Shown here: positions 21,744 to 33,037 of the stretch, in pieces
Layout of the letters: each line of letters opens with the position of its first letter
Numbering within the stretch: position 1 is the first letter of the stretch
Origin: Andrena cerasifolii
Lineage: Eukaryota; Arthropoda; Insecta; Hymenoptera; Andrenidae
NCBI RefSeq assembly: GCF_050908995.1
Contig: NC_135132.1
Coordinates: 4,645,001 to 4,709,000, forward strand
Reading direction: 5' to 3'
Length of the DNA: 64,000 nt
The notes under the pieces: generated by a model
What the model saw: the letters and a program-made list of their open reading frames with translations, nothing else
Databases searched by the model: none
What the model was told of the DNA's origin: nothing
Translations under genes and position numbers: made by a program

Positions 21744-22180
21744 TTAAGGGGGGAGCCTGGTGTAACTAAATGAAAATCGAGGCATTTTTCGGGAATTTTT
21801 TTTAAAGAAAGTATTTGATAGATCTTTCTGAAACTTTCGGGATATTGTATTAACAGGTTAAGGTATATAACAAACAAATTTTATTAAAAAAGAGCGGCAA
21901 ATAACAAAGTTATGCCCAGTCCGTTGGCGACGCAATTATTGCACTGCGGTATCGATAGGTGATGTATTATTACCGTACCAATTAATTAATTGTTTTAGAT
22001 AGGATATTATAACCATTTGGAAATAAGTTAGGTTAAATACATTATACTGTTTATAAATCTTTACGAAGCACGTAGAGTTTTCTAACTTTACTTAAAAGGT
22101 AAAAGACGCGTGGAACTTCAAATATTTCAACATATCTCGAAAAATGAAAAAATGCTAGATAGGACAGTTTAACTGAGGAG
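21744..22180. mobile_element. Probable TTAA/GGGG element remnant, one end only
   Basis: TTAA (21744-21747) is followed by GGGGGGAGCCTGGTGTAACT, one of several TTAAGGGG-type termini in the window. The AT-rich sequence behind it (caacatatctcgaaaaatg) has repeat-like character. No matching right end was found, so its extent is uncertain. Confidence 0.4.
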
Positions 22181-23355
22181 GGCAGCATAGCTGTTCGCGC
22201 ATAGCCACGCGTACATGGTCATCTGAAGTCCCATGGCGCCATCTGCCTGCAGCGCCGCTGGAACTAACCATAAAAGGGCCCGGTCCAGTCCCCACCCTTC
22301 CCACCAATCACTCCGCGCCCCACCTCCCATTGCGAATTCACCAATTCATCAAAACTGTGATACTTCCGTTGCCAGTTCTATTTAGAGTTTTTCAGTGTCC
22401 GCTAGCGCACGCGGAAAATTCGATTTTTTTTCATCAAGAAGACCCACTTCTGGGTACTGCGAGCGTATTCCTCGCACGCTCCGTCAATATCCGCTTCGTC
22501 CCTCCCCGCGGTGGCGATTGCAGCGAGGCTCGCTGCGAGATGCACGATTGCGGGAGAAACGTGACGCCGGCGAAGGTCAAGGTGACCCCTTCGACCGTTC
22601 GCCAAGAAATTCGCCGGTTCCTACGAGTCCCCCATTGTTCCGAGCAACCCGGCGAGACCGTTGATTATCTTCAAGGGGCTATCACGACTCCCTGTCGCGT
22701 CGTGGGAGCGTAGGCAGGGCGCGTGTCGGGTGAATAAAATCTGTCTTCGTATAGGTGGACGTTCGTGAGCCGAAGTGCTTATTTTTAGGTCACTCCGATG
22801 AACAAAAAAGATTCTCGGCCGAGGAAAGTGGAAGAGGAGAGGAGGAGATCGTGGACCTCGTGGGCTTATGTCACTTCCTTCCCAGCGAAATTGGATCCAG
22901 AGAAATTCTCGTAACTGTGCGGATTGTGGAGGCATGGCGATCGGGCTTTGTTTCTTCGGGTAATGTGTTTCAGGGGGTTTCTAGGGCTTTACGGAGGAAC
23001 GTGGTAGAACGTGGCCACTTTGGGTACCTCTCGGCACAGAAAAATTCTTTGTTGCATTTTTAATAGTGGGTACATTTTGAGGAATACAGAGGGCGTAATT
23101 ATTCATCCGATTTGCGATGGAGAAGTTGTAAAGAAAGGGTGGAAAAGTCACACAATGTCTATTTGAGATTCATCATTGTGTCACAGTTTCACGTTTGCAC
23201 TTCTATTTTATTATTTTTTCATTGTACTTTGGGGTAGAAATGGAAGAGTTCTTGTAGAAAACACTGTAAGAGACAAAATTGAGAAAATAACAATTTCGAA
23301 AATTAATTTCTCCGAAAACACTTCGTTGAAAATGTACTTTGCTCATAAAAAATTG
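22181..23355. other. CpG-rich block followed by AT-rich spacer
   Basis: From 22190 to 23000 the sequence is strongly CpG-rich, with a TATA-like ATAAAAGG at 22271-22278. Frames in the region of up to about 127 residues either start at non-ATG codons or have overlapping rivals on the other strand. No domain is recognised. It could be a promoter-type island, but direction and product are not supported. Confidence 0.3.
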
Positions 23356-23360
23356 ATATA

Positions 23361-23541
23361 TACTCCCAGTCATTTAAGAAGGAACCCGTTTCGCGCATGT
23401 AGAATGAGCTCATTGGCTCCGAAAAAGCGTTGGTGGGGGTACAGCCAATAGCGGCTTCTCCCGGCACCAATGAGCGCCAACCTGCGCAGAACCGGTCTAA
23501 ACTCGTCGGTCAGCAAGTTCCTTCTTAAATGACATTGAGTA
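23361..23541. mobile_element. TA-flanked MITE, 181 bp, with internal CCAAT words
   Basis: TA, CTCCCAGTCATTTAAGAAGG, AAC on the left is inverted as GTTCCTTCTTAAATGACATT, GAG, TA on the right. The interior is GC-rich and self-complementary. It carries attggctcc, gccaatag and accaatgag, so three CCAAT-type words sit inside a transposable element. Confidence 0.85.
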
Positions 23542-23544
23542 TAG

Positions 23545-24905
23545 TTAAATTAAAAAAATAAATAAAAGCTCTAAGGTGTCTCATCGTTGCGACGCAACAA
23601 ATTCTCATGTGATGTTTACTCAGTGAGTAAAACTCTCCTAATGTAATGTAAACTACTCTCATGTTTTATAATGTTTAACGTGACCCACCCAAAATCAGCT
23701 CACGGCCCACATTTTGCGAACATCTGCTCTAGAGTTTATATAGAGCTTAGACTATACAATGTTGTCATTGTCAGACATACAATCATTTAGGGATTATTAA
23801 TTATTTTTTATCACGTGAACCTCTTTGATAATCTGTTGCAGCTTGTAGACTCCCTTTAGAATAATATTGTTAAATGTATAAATATAAATGAAAGACTTTC
23901 GATTCGAAAGTTACAGAAACTGTACTTCGAGGCTCCCCAAAACAAGAAGTGACGTCTTCCCCTTTAAATTCAGAGACCGCCCGGAATCAATCTGCTGCCC
24001 CCTTAGGGGTGCATGAATGCTAGATTTGGAACCCCTGCTGTAATCCAATCAGGTATCTAAAGTTCACAAGACTCCTAGCTCTATCGAGGGGTATAAAGCA
24101 ACTTCGAGCCCCCAAATCCTAATTAAATATTTTAGTTGGGGAAATTGTGTATCCCAAAAACATCCCCTTTCTCACAATTTTAAATGTATAAAATACAAGG
24201 AATAGAATTTTACTAATAAACTTTTTTACTTTACAAATAGAACATTCCCTTTTTTCCCCTTGGGTCTCGAATTCAATTCAACATTATAAAATCAACCTTA
24301 CGAAATTAGGGTTTTCAAGAATTCTTGCAAGACATTTTGAGCCATCTCCATTCTGAGAATTTTAGTGCACGTCAGCGCCAAGTTAAAAAACGCAGGAAGA
24401 AAAAAGTGGAGAGGGTGGTCTTAGACATGAAAAAGTGAGGAAGAAAAGCTGGGGGGTGGTTTGCCGTGGGAAAAAGGGTTGATGGACGGGGATCCGAGTG
24501 TTGGGTGCACGGTGGCGGAAATTTAGCATAAAATTACATAAGAATGGCGGGTGGTTAACGAGACGCGAACCGGCTGGACGGGATGGCGGGATGCGTCGAT
24601 TGTAATTCAAATCGCGACTTGGTATGTGGCTGCGTACACTCCCCGACAAGAGTTTCCTTCACTCGACGTTCGGAAGAATTCTCACTTTCGTTACTGGTTA
24701 CTTGACCCACTTTTAGCTGCTACCATTTCGATTCTTCATATTAGTTTTTCTTTTTTTCAGGAAATTAATGTGGGTTAATAATTAAACTTTTTTTCTTGAC
24801 AGTGCTACCCTTAATTGGTGTTATTTTTATGTACAGGAAAAGATTTTTTTGATCGTGGCCTTCGTTTCGGTTTCTTTCGCGGATTTTTATGACCATCCGA
24901 TGCTT
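23545..24905. other. No recognisable gene
   Basis: Unique-looking spacer. A strong acceptor-like tract (gtttttctttttttcag at 24744-24760) is followed by gaaattaatgtgggttaata, which has no good donor and soon meets stops, so I do not call an exon. A CpG-rich segment at 24540-24640 is unassigned. Confidence 0.4.
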
Positions 24906-24909
24906 AGAC

Positions 24910-25121
24910 CAGTGATTCCCAACCTGTGGGTCGCGAAGTGTCTTCTGGGTGTCACCACTTTTTTTTTTAAAATATTATTAAGTTAGAATTATATTCCGAA
25001 TTACCTATTTTTAACGTGTTTTCGTTACCTTATTAAATTCACCTTAGTTTAAAATTATTCAATTATTGTTTATTTATATTTATTTAATTACTAAATTTAC
25101 TTTAAATGTTGGGAAACACTG
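24910..25121. mobile_element. hAT-type MITE with perfect 8-bp target duplication
   Basis: It begins CAGTGATTCCCAACCTGTGG and ends TGTTGGGAAACACTG. The flanks are identical 8-mers, gcttagac at 24902-24909 and 25122-25129. The CAGTG(r)TTCYCAACC terminus and 8-bp duplication are those of hAT elements of the Charlie-like kind. The interior is AT-rich and non-coding. Confidence 0.95.
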
Positions 25122-25129
25122 GCTTAGAC

Positions 25130-26469
25130 ATTAAATTTGGTTTGCTAGCATGATGTGATACTGCGTTGGAAGTGAATAGGACTTGACACTATTTTTTTGG
25201 TAAATTGTAATAGTGTTATGTGTAAAATATACAGTAATGAGCACCACTGTATATTAAAATCCTAGTAAATTTGTATCTGCCAATACTTTTTGTGATCATC
25301 TAGGAAAGTGTTAGAATTATCAGACAGATTTTAGAGGTTAAGAAACTGGCCCAACTGAAAATGACCTATTACAAAGAAATAACGTTCTAAAAAAAAAAAT
25401 TGAAGATTTCGATGTTAATAGGATTTATTTTTATTCATCACAACATGGTACTGATTCATTCAGTTGCTTCTGAACACAGCTTAAGTTCTTGGTCCCCTAG
25501 GGATACTCCCTAAAAAAATATACTAAAGCTCAGTTTAATTTGATCTTCCGATTGTTTGTGAATCTCCTATATCAAGATTCTCAGGCATACCAACAATGTA
25601 TCAACAAACACTCCATCAGTTGTTCATACACACAAGTTTCAAACTCACTATAGCCACAGCTTCAACCACAAACTTGCCCGGAACTGTAGAATTCGTGCGA
25701 ACATGCGTATTGCGTTTCGGGTTTGCCACCTTGTCTTCCTGACTAAAGAAGACACTTCGAGTCGGTATAGGCTGCTCCTTTCCTCTTTCTTCGAACGCTT
25801 CCTTACCACCAGCAGCCGAGGAGGCATTCTACTTTATCCTCTTGTGGCCAGTGAAGACGTCAGCCTCCTGGAAGAAGCCTCTCCGTCAAATAAAATCGAT
25901 GAAATGCAGATTGATTACAAGACCGAACGCTAACGTGTCATCAGTCGAACAGAACTCAGTATTTCACCGAGGGCATTGAACCCTCTCGTCCCCTCACGAT
26001 TTTCCGCTCTTCGATTCCCTTTCCCTTCCTTTTCGTGTCTGATATCACGGCTGCCTCTGCGACGACTCTGCAAAAATACAAAGAACCTCTTTTCGGTCAT
26101 CCGCGACGATTTTATCGAACGTTATCAGTTTCACACGCGTCGACCGTCAAAGTTGGGGGAATTTTATACGCAGTTGGCAGGCCTTTGACGAGGAAACTCT
26201 GTGGCAGCTTGAAAAATGGCGGGTTGGGAGAGAATATAAGAATTAGGGGATTCACTAGCTCTGGGATGGGAAGTAGTTATTCTGAGGAACTTTACTTGAT
26301 GCAGGCTTGAAAATTTGGGAATTGAAGTTTGTTAAAAAAACTGAACTGGTGATTTTGGGGAAGGTTCGTTGCTAGGGACTAAATTATCGAGGAAGATGGG
26401 GTAAGCTAGATATGATGTAGAGGCTATAGTAGAAAAGATTGATGTTTAATGTGGAGCCTCATTAGATGT
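25130..26469. other. No recognisable feature
   Basis: Mixed unique sequence, with a CpG-rich part at 25690-26180 that holds short frames on the plus strand. None is recognised or supported by splice signals. Confidence 0.4.
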
Positions 26470-26477
26470 GAATTGAT

Positions 26478-26717
26478 CAGTGGCGGATTTAGAAAAAAGG
26501 CCCAGGTGGCAAGCATTGCGAAGGGCCCATTTGTTGGGGAAAATGAAGAGGTAGTTTACTAAAAACGGGCCAAGTGCAGTAGTACGAAAAAAAGGTGAAG
26601 TGTTTGGATACCTAAACCCAATTATAATTTTTTTTTGGAGATAGGGCCCTGTGGGGCCTTCTGTGGAGGGGCCTAGGAGGCAACTGCTCATGAGTCACCC
26701 TGTTAAATCCGCCACTG
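26478..26717. mobile_element. hAT-type MITE (CAGTGGCGGATTTA), intact, 240 bp
   Basis: The termini CAGTGGCGGATTTA and TAAATCCGCCACTG are exact inverted copies. The 8-bp duplication gaattgat is perfect (26470-26477, 26718-26725). The interior holds gggccc/ggggcc-rich words shared in reverse orientation with the copy at 16017-16321. Confidence 0.96.
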
Positions 26718-26725
26718 GAATTGAT

Positions 26726-27851
26726 ATGGTTAAGGTTGGGCATTCAAAATAAAAACTCTTGGGATGCTGCTGATTAACTATAAGATCAACAGGGCTTGCT
26801 TCTACTATAGAACTTACTAGCTAGAAAAAAACATGATCTTAACAAAAGAAAGATAGCAGAAACAAGATTGTAACCCCAAAACTGAGAACTACTTAGTTTC
26901 TTAACATTGGCAATGATGGAGGGTTAATTTCACGCTGTAGAAACATTTCTAAACGGATATAGGTAATTCTGAAATTGGACAAGAGATTAGAAACTTTGGA
27001 AATAAATTTGGTTATCCTTGACACCGCTCATTGCTTATTAGCATCGTTGTTTTAGGCCAATACGAATTTTAGACCATAATAAGTTGAAAATCCTCTTTAT
27101 AAAACTATTTTTAAATCTGTACCATCAAATGGGGTAATTTTGACCACAAAACTAGATTTTAAAAGAAATTCCTCTAGCATCAATTGAACAAAAAGTATTA
27201 TCCTCAGACAAACTGTATCTTGAATTAAGCAACTAAAGCTATCCAAGATATTTTGTCTGAGAATAACAAATGTTTTACAATGATGCGGATGATCATGTGG
27301 AAAATGTGCAACTTATATTCTTAGGAAATAGAAAGTAGTACAATTTAGTGTTTCCTAACAAATTACCTAGTTCATCTTACAATATTCATACCCACTATCC
27401 TCATCCCTACTTAATTTTATTCTTATCTATGTCTTACGCCTTACTGTTATTTCTTATTCCTAGTTTACTGTCATTTCTATCGCTAACCTAAGGTAGCTTG
27501 TAATTTATCCCCACTCTATTTTACTACCTACTTATTTCTACTTATTCTAATTTTTCTATACCAGCCCCTGTGCTATATCCCCGATCCCTGTCAAAGTGGC
27601 GTTGAAACCCATATCCTCTTAGAAATTGCAAGCATACAGCTTCACTGACAAAGGAGCACCACTGAATTCACAATCTCCCAGGTTGATGAAATTTGGTACA
27701 GGGATGGGGTATTAAAAAATATTGAACACATTCTCTTTTATCAGCTAGAATGCATGTTCAGGGGGTGAAAACTACCCTCAACTATGGGGTTGGAAAACTT
27801 ATTTAGTTTAATTTCATGGAAACTAATGGAGATAGAAAATAATTTCTAATA
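26726..27851. other. No recognisable gene
   Basis: AT-rich spacer. A segment with agggggtgaaaactaccctc near 27768 resembles repeats at 55945 and 57860, so part is probably an old dispersed repeat. Confidence 0.4.
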
Positions 27852-28071
27852 CAGTGATTCCCAACCTGTGGGTCGCGGATTGTTTGCTAGGGGTTCGGCA
27901 TGGTTTTTGGGTTTCTTTCAATTAAAAAATATTTTTAATGTGTTTTCTTCACCTTATTAAATTTACCTTACCTTATATGGGGGGGGGTGCGTTTTTTGAC
28001 AATTTTGAGACTTTGGAGGGTCTCAGGTTATTGGAATATTATAAAAGGGTTCCGCGACTCAAAAAACACTG
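27852..28071. mobile_element. hAT-type MITE (Charlie-like), 220 bp
   Basis: It starts CAGTGATTCCCAACCTGTGG and ends CGACTCAAAAAACACTG. The flanks ttctaata and ttctatta match at 7 of 8 positions, an aged target duplication. The first 25 bp match the element at 24910 almost exactly. Confidence 0.9.
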
Positions 28072-28074
28072 TTC

Positions 28075-28905
28075 TATTATAAGGAATGCTTAATTCCTCC
28101 TGGACAACAACATGGCTCGAACACAAATTTCGCCAACTGTAGCCAAAAATTGACACTTTTAATAAAAAAAGTACGTCTTATAAACTAATAGATATTGTAA
28201 AGGGAAAAGAATTTATTCCATTTTGTTTGCTCAACAGATCATTACATAGTCCGCGAAGCTAAGCCTCTTCGAGCTCGATCAAATCCCTCGTTAAGCTGTT
28301 AAAGTAGCGAATTAAATCTTGCTGTGCTGATTCATCAGTTCACCTGGTGTTCCCTTGTATCGATTTTTTTTCCGTTCCCAGCGGCCTTGACAGGGTCACC
28401 TGTCAGGCACAATTCATAATGGATCCGGAGAACAGGAAAGGTGACGGTCATGAATAAATGGAAACTTCATTGGGTGGGCAGAAACTGCGGAAAGCCTGGT
28501 CGCTGGCTCATTAGCATGTAAATTTTCCAAGGGCAGCCCCGATGTAAACTCGCCCTTCTTCGTCTTCTTCGCGACCAGCTCTTCATTTTCCACCCCCCTC
28601 AGCGCTCATCAAAGCCCCCCCCCCCCCAAATCTGACTCCTGTTTAATTTCACGCGACCGCTTATGTCAGCACCTTCGATAGCGATTTCTTTGGCTGGTAT
28701 CTGAACCGAGGATTATGACTGCCGATAACGGAGCACTCGGGTTACACGATTAATTCACGGTGGGAGTTTCTTTGGCAGAAACTGTGTCACTGCTTCGTTG
28801 GCGGGTGTTCCATTCTGGATGGAATATTTATAAATGTTTTCAAAATAATATTTTTAAGTTATTGCGGTAGGTGATGTTAATTAAGTTTGCGGTGAAAGGG
28901 TGGTA
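28075..28905. other. Unique spacer with a C-run at 28615
   Basis: No repeats or frames are recognised apart from a run of about 14 C near 28614-28627. The 28640-28790 part is CpG-rich and carries homeodomain-like cgattaattcac, but this alone is weak. Confidence 0.4.
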
Positions 28906-28910
28906 AAGTA

Positions 28911-29340
28911 GGTAAGTAGTATAGTAAAGAGAGTTGTAACCCAAATCTGAGTTTTGCATTCAATACACGTTCAGAGTAGTACGATAGACGTTCAGTACAC
29001 GTTCAAAGTGGTACGATAGACGTTCAATACACGTTCAAAGTGGTACGATAGACGTTCAATACACGTTCAAAGTGGTACGATAGACGTTCAGCAGAGCATA
29101 CTACTTTTGACTGGCGCCATAGGTGTATTGAACGTCTATCGTACCACTTTGAACGTGTATCGAACGTCTATCGCACCACTTTGAACGTGTATCGAACTCT
29201 ATCGTATCACATTGAACGTGTATCGAACGTCTATCGTACCACCTTGAACGTGTATCGAACGTCTATCGTACCACTTTGAACGTGTATTGAACGCAAAACT
29301 CAAATTTGGGTTAGAACTCTCTCTACTATACTACTTAGGT
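28911..29340. mobile_element. Foldback element with 32-bp tandem subrepeats in both arms
   Basis: The outer ends ggtaagtagtatagta and tactatactacttagg are inverted, followed inward by acccaaatctgagttttgc and its inverse. Each arm then carries tandem 32-bp units (acacgttcaaagtggtacga plus tagacgttcaat). The left arm phases at 28983, 29015, 29047 and 29079; the right arm has about five inverted units. The arms meet across a spacer of about 36 bp around 29090-29126. Inverted arms built of subrepeats are the architecture of Drosophila FB and Galileo elements. Confidence 0.93.
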
Positions 29341-29353
29341 ATAATATTATTTA

Positions 29354-29700
29354 TTAACCGCTTAAGACCCACCCCATAAAAATTAAAAAAGGCCCACCTC
29401 TGCAATATTACGTTTCTTCCGAACAGTCTCAAAATTCCATCTCCATGATATTATGTTTGATAGAATAGTAACCGCTTTACGTATAATAAAAAAGAAAAAT
29501 TAAAACAGGAAAGAAAGAAAAAATCAAAAATATCAAAGGAAAGAAAGAAGAAATAAAAAATAAAAAAAGAAGAAGAAGAAAAGGAGAGAGGGGGTTACAT
29601 CCCAGTTTATAAACATTCATATAGTAAAATAGAAACATAAAAAGGGCTGTAATTTTTTTTAACTTTTTTTCTAAAATTTAGTGTGTCCTTAAGGGGTTAA
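29354..29700. mobile_element. TTAA-flanked MITE, 347 bp
   Basis: TTAA, CCGCTTAAGACC on the left and GGTCCTTAAGG-like (tccttaaggggttaa) on the right form a short inverted repeat with TTAA at both outer edges (29354-29357, 29697-29700). The interior is purine-rich (29480-29595, gaaagaaaga-type) and non-coding. It lies directly beside the 32-bp-subrepeat foldback. Confidence 0.6.
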
Positions 29701-29879
29701 TACACATAAGTGTGATTCTATTACACAGCAAACGTAACGTTTGCGCGCACGCCTCTTATTCTTCGGTATACGAGTCCTGTCCGAGGTGTACACCGAATTC
29801 CTCAACTCGCTGTAATCTCATCCATCACGATCATCGAAAAAAAAAACACTTTCCAAGCTGCCCGTGGATCACGATCACG

Positions 29880-30215
29880 GAAAGTGACAGGGCTGTCATC
29901 GTAATCCTGTAACGTTACACCTGACCGTGTCACGTTGCAGATTAATCGAGGCGGAAAAGGGGAAAGATGCGGGGACCGCTCACCGAGGAAATTAGCGCGC
30001 CTTACGTAATCCCCGTAATCCGCTTTTGTTCCGTAAAAGTGGCCGGCTGGTTACCTTCCATCGGCGACCGGAGCATCATAAATTTGCATGTGACACCTGT
30101 TTCTCGTACTTCAGCCGCCCGGGCCGTTCCTGGCCCCGGCTTAAAGAGATTCCTTCCGTTCCGAAAATACACCCGCCTGACGAGGTCCCGTTCTAATTGA
30201 AGAGTTCAGGCCTTG
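29880..30215. promoter_or_regulatory. Candidate regulatory block (POU octamer plus E-box)
   Basis: A CpG-rich unique block carries ATTTGCAT (30082-30089), the POU octamer, five bases before CACCTG (30094-30099), an E-box of the Snail/bHLH type. Further words are agattaatcgagg and cttacgtaatcc. The clustering resembles conserved enhancers, but no alignment supports it here. No convincing protein frame is present. Confidence 0.25.
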
Positions 30216-31075
30216 CGAATTCCGACAGGAACGAGGAGGAAGTTACGATATTCCTGTTGTCTTCTGCGGAATGTTATTGTGCGATGAGTTAGTCTGTGGC
30301 AGTGGGTCGTGAAGGAGACTTGGCCGAGAGATCTAGGGGAACAGCGGACTGTAGATTCTTCGCACATGATGTATGCAGTAATTGAGAGGTTGAAATGGTG
30401 AAGGATGCAGGTGCCAAAAGAATAATCCTTTTAGTGGAAAAGGATGTGAATTCCATGCGGAATGCGGTGGCTAAAGTTATAAGTGCTAAAATACCTAATT
30501 TATTTCAACTGTTAGGGATATTGTAAGATGGAGCTGGAATAAGTGCCAACTTCGCTGTGGTGAGAAACGGTGAAAGTGACAGCAATCTTCACGGTTGTAT
30601 CCTTTTTGTTTCCCCTTAAAGGCAGGCTCTCACTAGGTCTCGCCGCGGCTCGTTTTATTCTTCCTAAGCTTTTCTTATGTAGTTAGAGAATTTGGCTTAT
30701 CCTATGCCTCACCTGGGCGCGACTCCCAACCGCGGATTTTTCCTTGAAAATATTTTGAATGACACAGGCGAGGCGTAGGTGAGTGGATGCAATGCCACCG
30801 CATAGGAAGAGGTTCTCTGAGCAACTTACCAAACACATGAACCGAGCAAACTCGGATAACTTCAGGTATGGTGAAACCGAGGTGACGCGAGCCTAGATGC
30901 GAGTGCGAAAAGAAGTTGCGCCGAGGCGAGGCGTAGTATGAGCCTACCTTAAATCTGTGAATGTGGCATGCGCTGAAAGCCCATAGCGAGAAACGATTAA
31001 GTTGAGATAAATAATGTCAGTGATCAAATGAACAGAAATGAGTCTTTCGTGTCTACTGAAAATGTTAACTACTGG
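30216..31075. other. No recognisable feature
   Basis: Unique-looking mixed sequence without repeats. Frames are short and unrecognised. Confidence 0.4.
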
Positions 31076-31078
31076 CAC

Positions 31079-31730
31079 TTTTGCACTTCTGAGGGGTCTA
31101 GAAAATTAGGTTTAAATACATTGCTTAGGTACCACTTCAACTCCCCAATTTCAGGCATACGGACACATTTTTGCTATTTCTAACTACATCCACGATGAGT
31201 TATTTAAATCACTCTCGGTCTTACACATGAGTCCAGATGCAGGATCTGGGAACGACAAAATTTTGTGCCTGATTTTCTCACCAAATTTTTAGCAGCGCGT
31301 CCTCTACGATTAAGCGGTATTCCGGGTGCGAAAACAATTTTTTTGTGGAAGCTCATACCACCGACTATAACTCTGTAAATTTTCAATAAAAACGCTTAAA
31401 AAAATTCTGAGTTCCACTCCAAACATACCTGAATATGCATGCGGAATGCCATAGAGTATAAACCTATAGTTCTCGTTAAATAAATTCCGGAAAATAGCGT
31501 CGAAAGCGGGCAGTTAAAGCACTCCCTTAAGGGGGAATCCCGCTGTGACGGCCGGAAAGGTAAGCCATTTTTAAGAATTTTTTACATTAATAATTTACAG
31601 TTTTTATAGAAGAAATTTATTACCTACCTTTAGTACAATGTCTTAAGAGGCTACAAAAAAAAATGAGTAGAAAAACATGCATGAATTTTAATATATTAAT
31701 TAATTTTCTAGACCCCTCAGAAGTGCAAAA
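31079..31730. mobile_element. DNA element with perfect 30-bp terminal inverted repeats
   Basis: TTTTGCACTTCTGAGGGGTC plus TAGAAAATTA (31079-31108) is repeated base for base in inverse at 31701-31730. The 590-bp interior is non-coding and includes a TTAAGGGGGAATCCCGC word near 31529, like the TTAAGGGG ends of other elements. I could not find a clear target duplication. Perfect termini suggest recent activity. Confidence 0.85.
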
Positions 31731-31734
31731 TTGT

Positions 31735-32795
31735 AACCCAGCCTTATGTAGGCTCCTTAGAAGAGGTGTAGGTAGTTCTACGCAATTTTAAAGACCCCGA
31801 TCCAGGGATATCTGTTATTCCTCGGTAAATGGAGACAATCTTGTCCTCTGTCGTGGTCGGCCATTCTATTTCCCGCCGTGGCGTGCGGCCGCGGGCTGAG
31901 CATAGAAATTTGAATTATTACTCGCCACGGTCTCGTGCTTCGCGAATAAAAGCCGACTTCCGCGAATAGGAGGGTGGAGGGGCGGATAGGCGCGATTATA
32001 AGTTCGCGAGATAATAGCTGCACGGTACTTTTAATTAAAAAGCCGCGCCGCTCGCTGCCACCGCGAATTACGTTAATATGGGCGGAACTTCTGCTGCGAT
32101 AGCAACTGCCGTGAAATTTGTCTCTTCGTGTTTCGCCAGCGGTCGACCGATTTTTCATTGGAAATCGTTGCAGGGAGCTTTCGCCGTGGCTCCTCGCTGT
32201 TCCGTTGGAATTTGTTCGACGGGAAATTATTTCAATTCGCTTTGGTGGACGGGATACTGTCTCGATGGAAGATTTTTGGAAACCACGAGTTGAACCCTGT
32301 TTACTGTGTTGCAAGCGCTAGTGAAGATAGGGTTTGAAGTTGAGCTGGACTGAATTGTCATCAAACTGGCTTCATGTGTGTTTTCAATTAGGGGAAGTGA
32401 TGTAGGTACGCTAGTGCTTTGAGCTGTGGAGGTGTTTGTATATTTAGTGCACAGTCGCAAACATTTAGGTGGCAGAATGTGTATGAGTATCCTTTGGATT
32501 TCAATAGGAGAATCAACTGACTGATTTAGGATAATTAATTTGGCAATTTTAGCGACTTTAAACTCTAAACTTATCATTCAATTACCTGTCGAAATGTCGT
32601 AAGTATTCGGTCGCATTGAACAAGGCGCGTAAAATTTAATTAGCTTTAACATTGACCTGCTGAGACTCTTGCTACGACCTGTGTCAATCAGGCTTAAAAG
32701 TCAGTTTTCATATGCGGCCGCTGCATCGAGAAAAGTTTGTGGACACGACAGTTCCTCGAAAAATCCCAGAATGATATACTGCTGCTACTGCGTAT
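31735..32795. other. CpG-rich unique block then AT-rich spacer
   Basis: 31780-32300 is CpG-rich with long overlapping frames on both strands; the longest, on the minus strand, is 178 residues. It is rich in R and S, has no domain I recognise and has competing frames, so I do not call a gene. Words such as gcgaattacgttaatatg and acttttaattaaaa give it a regulatory-DNA look. Confidence 0.3.
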
Positions 32796-32799
32796 AGGT

Positions 32800-33029
32800 C
32801 AGTGTTTCCCAACCTTTTTTGAGTCGCGATCCTTTTACAATATTCAAATAATCTCCCCCCCCCCCCCCCATATAAGATATGGTAAATTTAATAAGGTAAA
32901 TAAAACACATTAAAATAGATAGTATTTTAGAATACAATTCTATGTTAATAATGTTAAAAAAAATATATTCGCAAAAAACCTCGGGGACCCCCAAAAAACA
33001 CTTCGCGACCCACAGGTTGGGAATCACTG
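32800..33029. mobile_element. hAT-type MITE (Charlie-like), 230 bp, perfect 8-bp duplication
   Basis: CAGTGTTTCCCAACC at the left and GGTTGGGAATCACTG at the right are inverted. The flanks gtataggt (32792-32799 and 33030-33037) are identical. A C-run (32857-32869) and a poly-A run lie inside. There is no coding content. Confidence 0.96.
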
Positions 33030-33037
33030 GTATAGGT

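Noticed and set aside
22330..22713. Frame of 127 residues with a signal-peptide-like start, behind a TATA-like ATAAAAGG at 22271
   Set aside because: The frame opens at TTG, not ATG, overlapping frames are equally open on both strands in this CpG-rich block, and nothing downstream of the hydrophobic start looks conserved.
24744..24780. Strong acceptor (pyrimidine tract, CAG) as start of an exon
   Set aside because: The following sequence has no good donor and in the phase expected from 1105 reaches a stop after a few codons.
31778..32314. Minus-strand frame of 178 residues
   Set aside because: Rich in R and S with no recognisable domain; three plus-strand frames overlap it. It is the expected result of a CpG-rich, stop-poor block.
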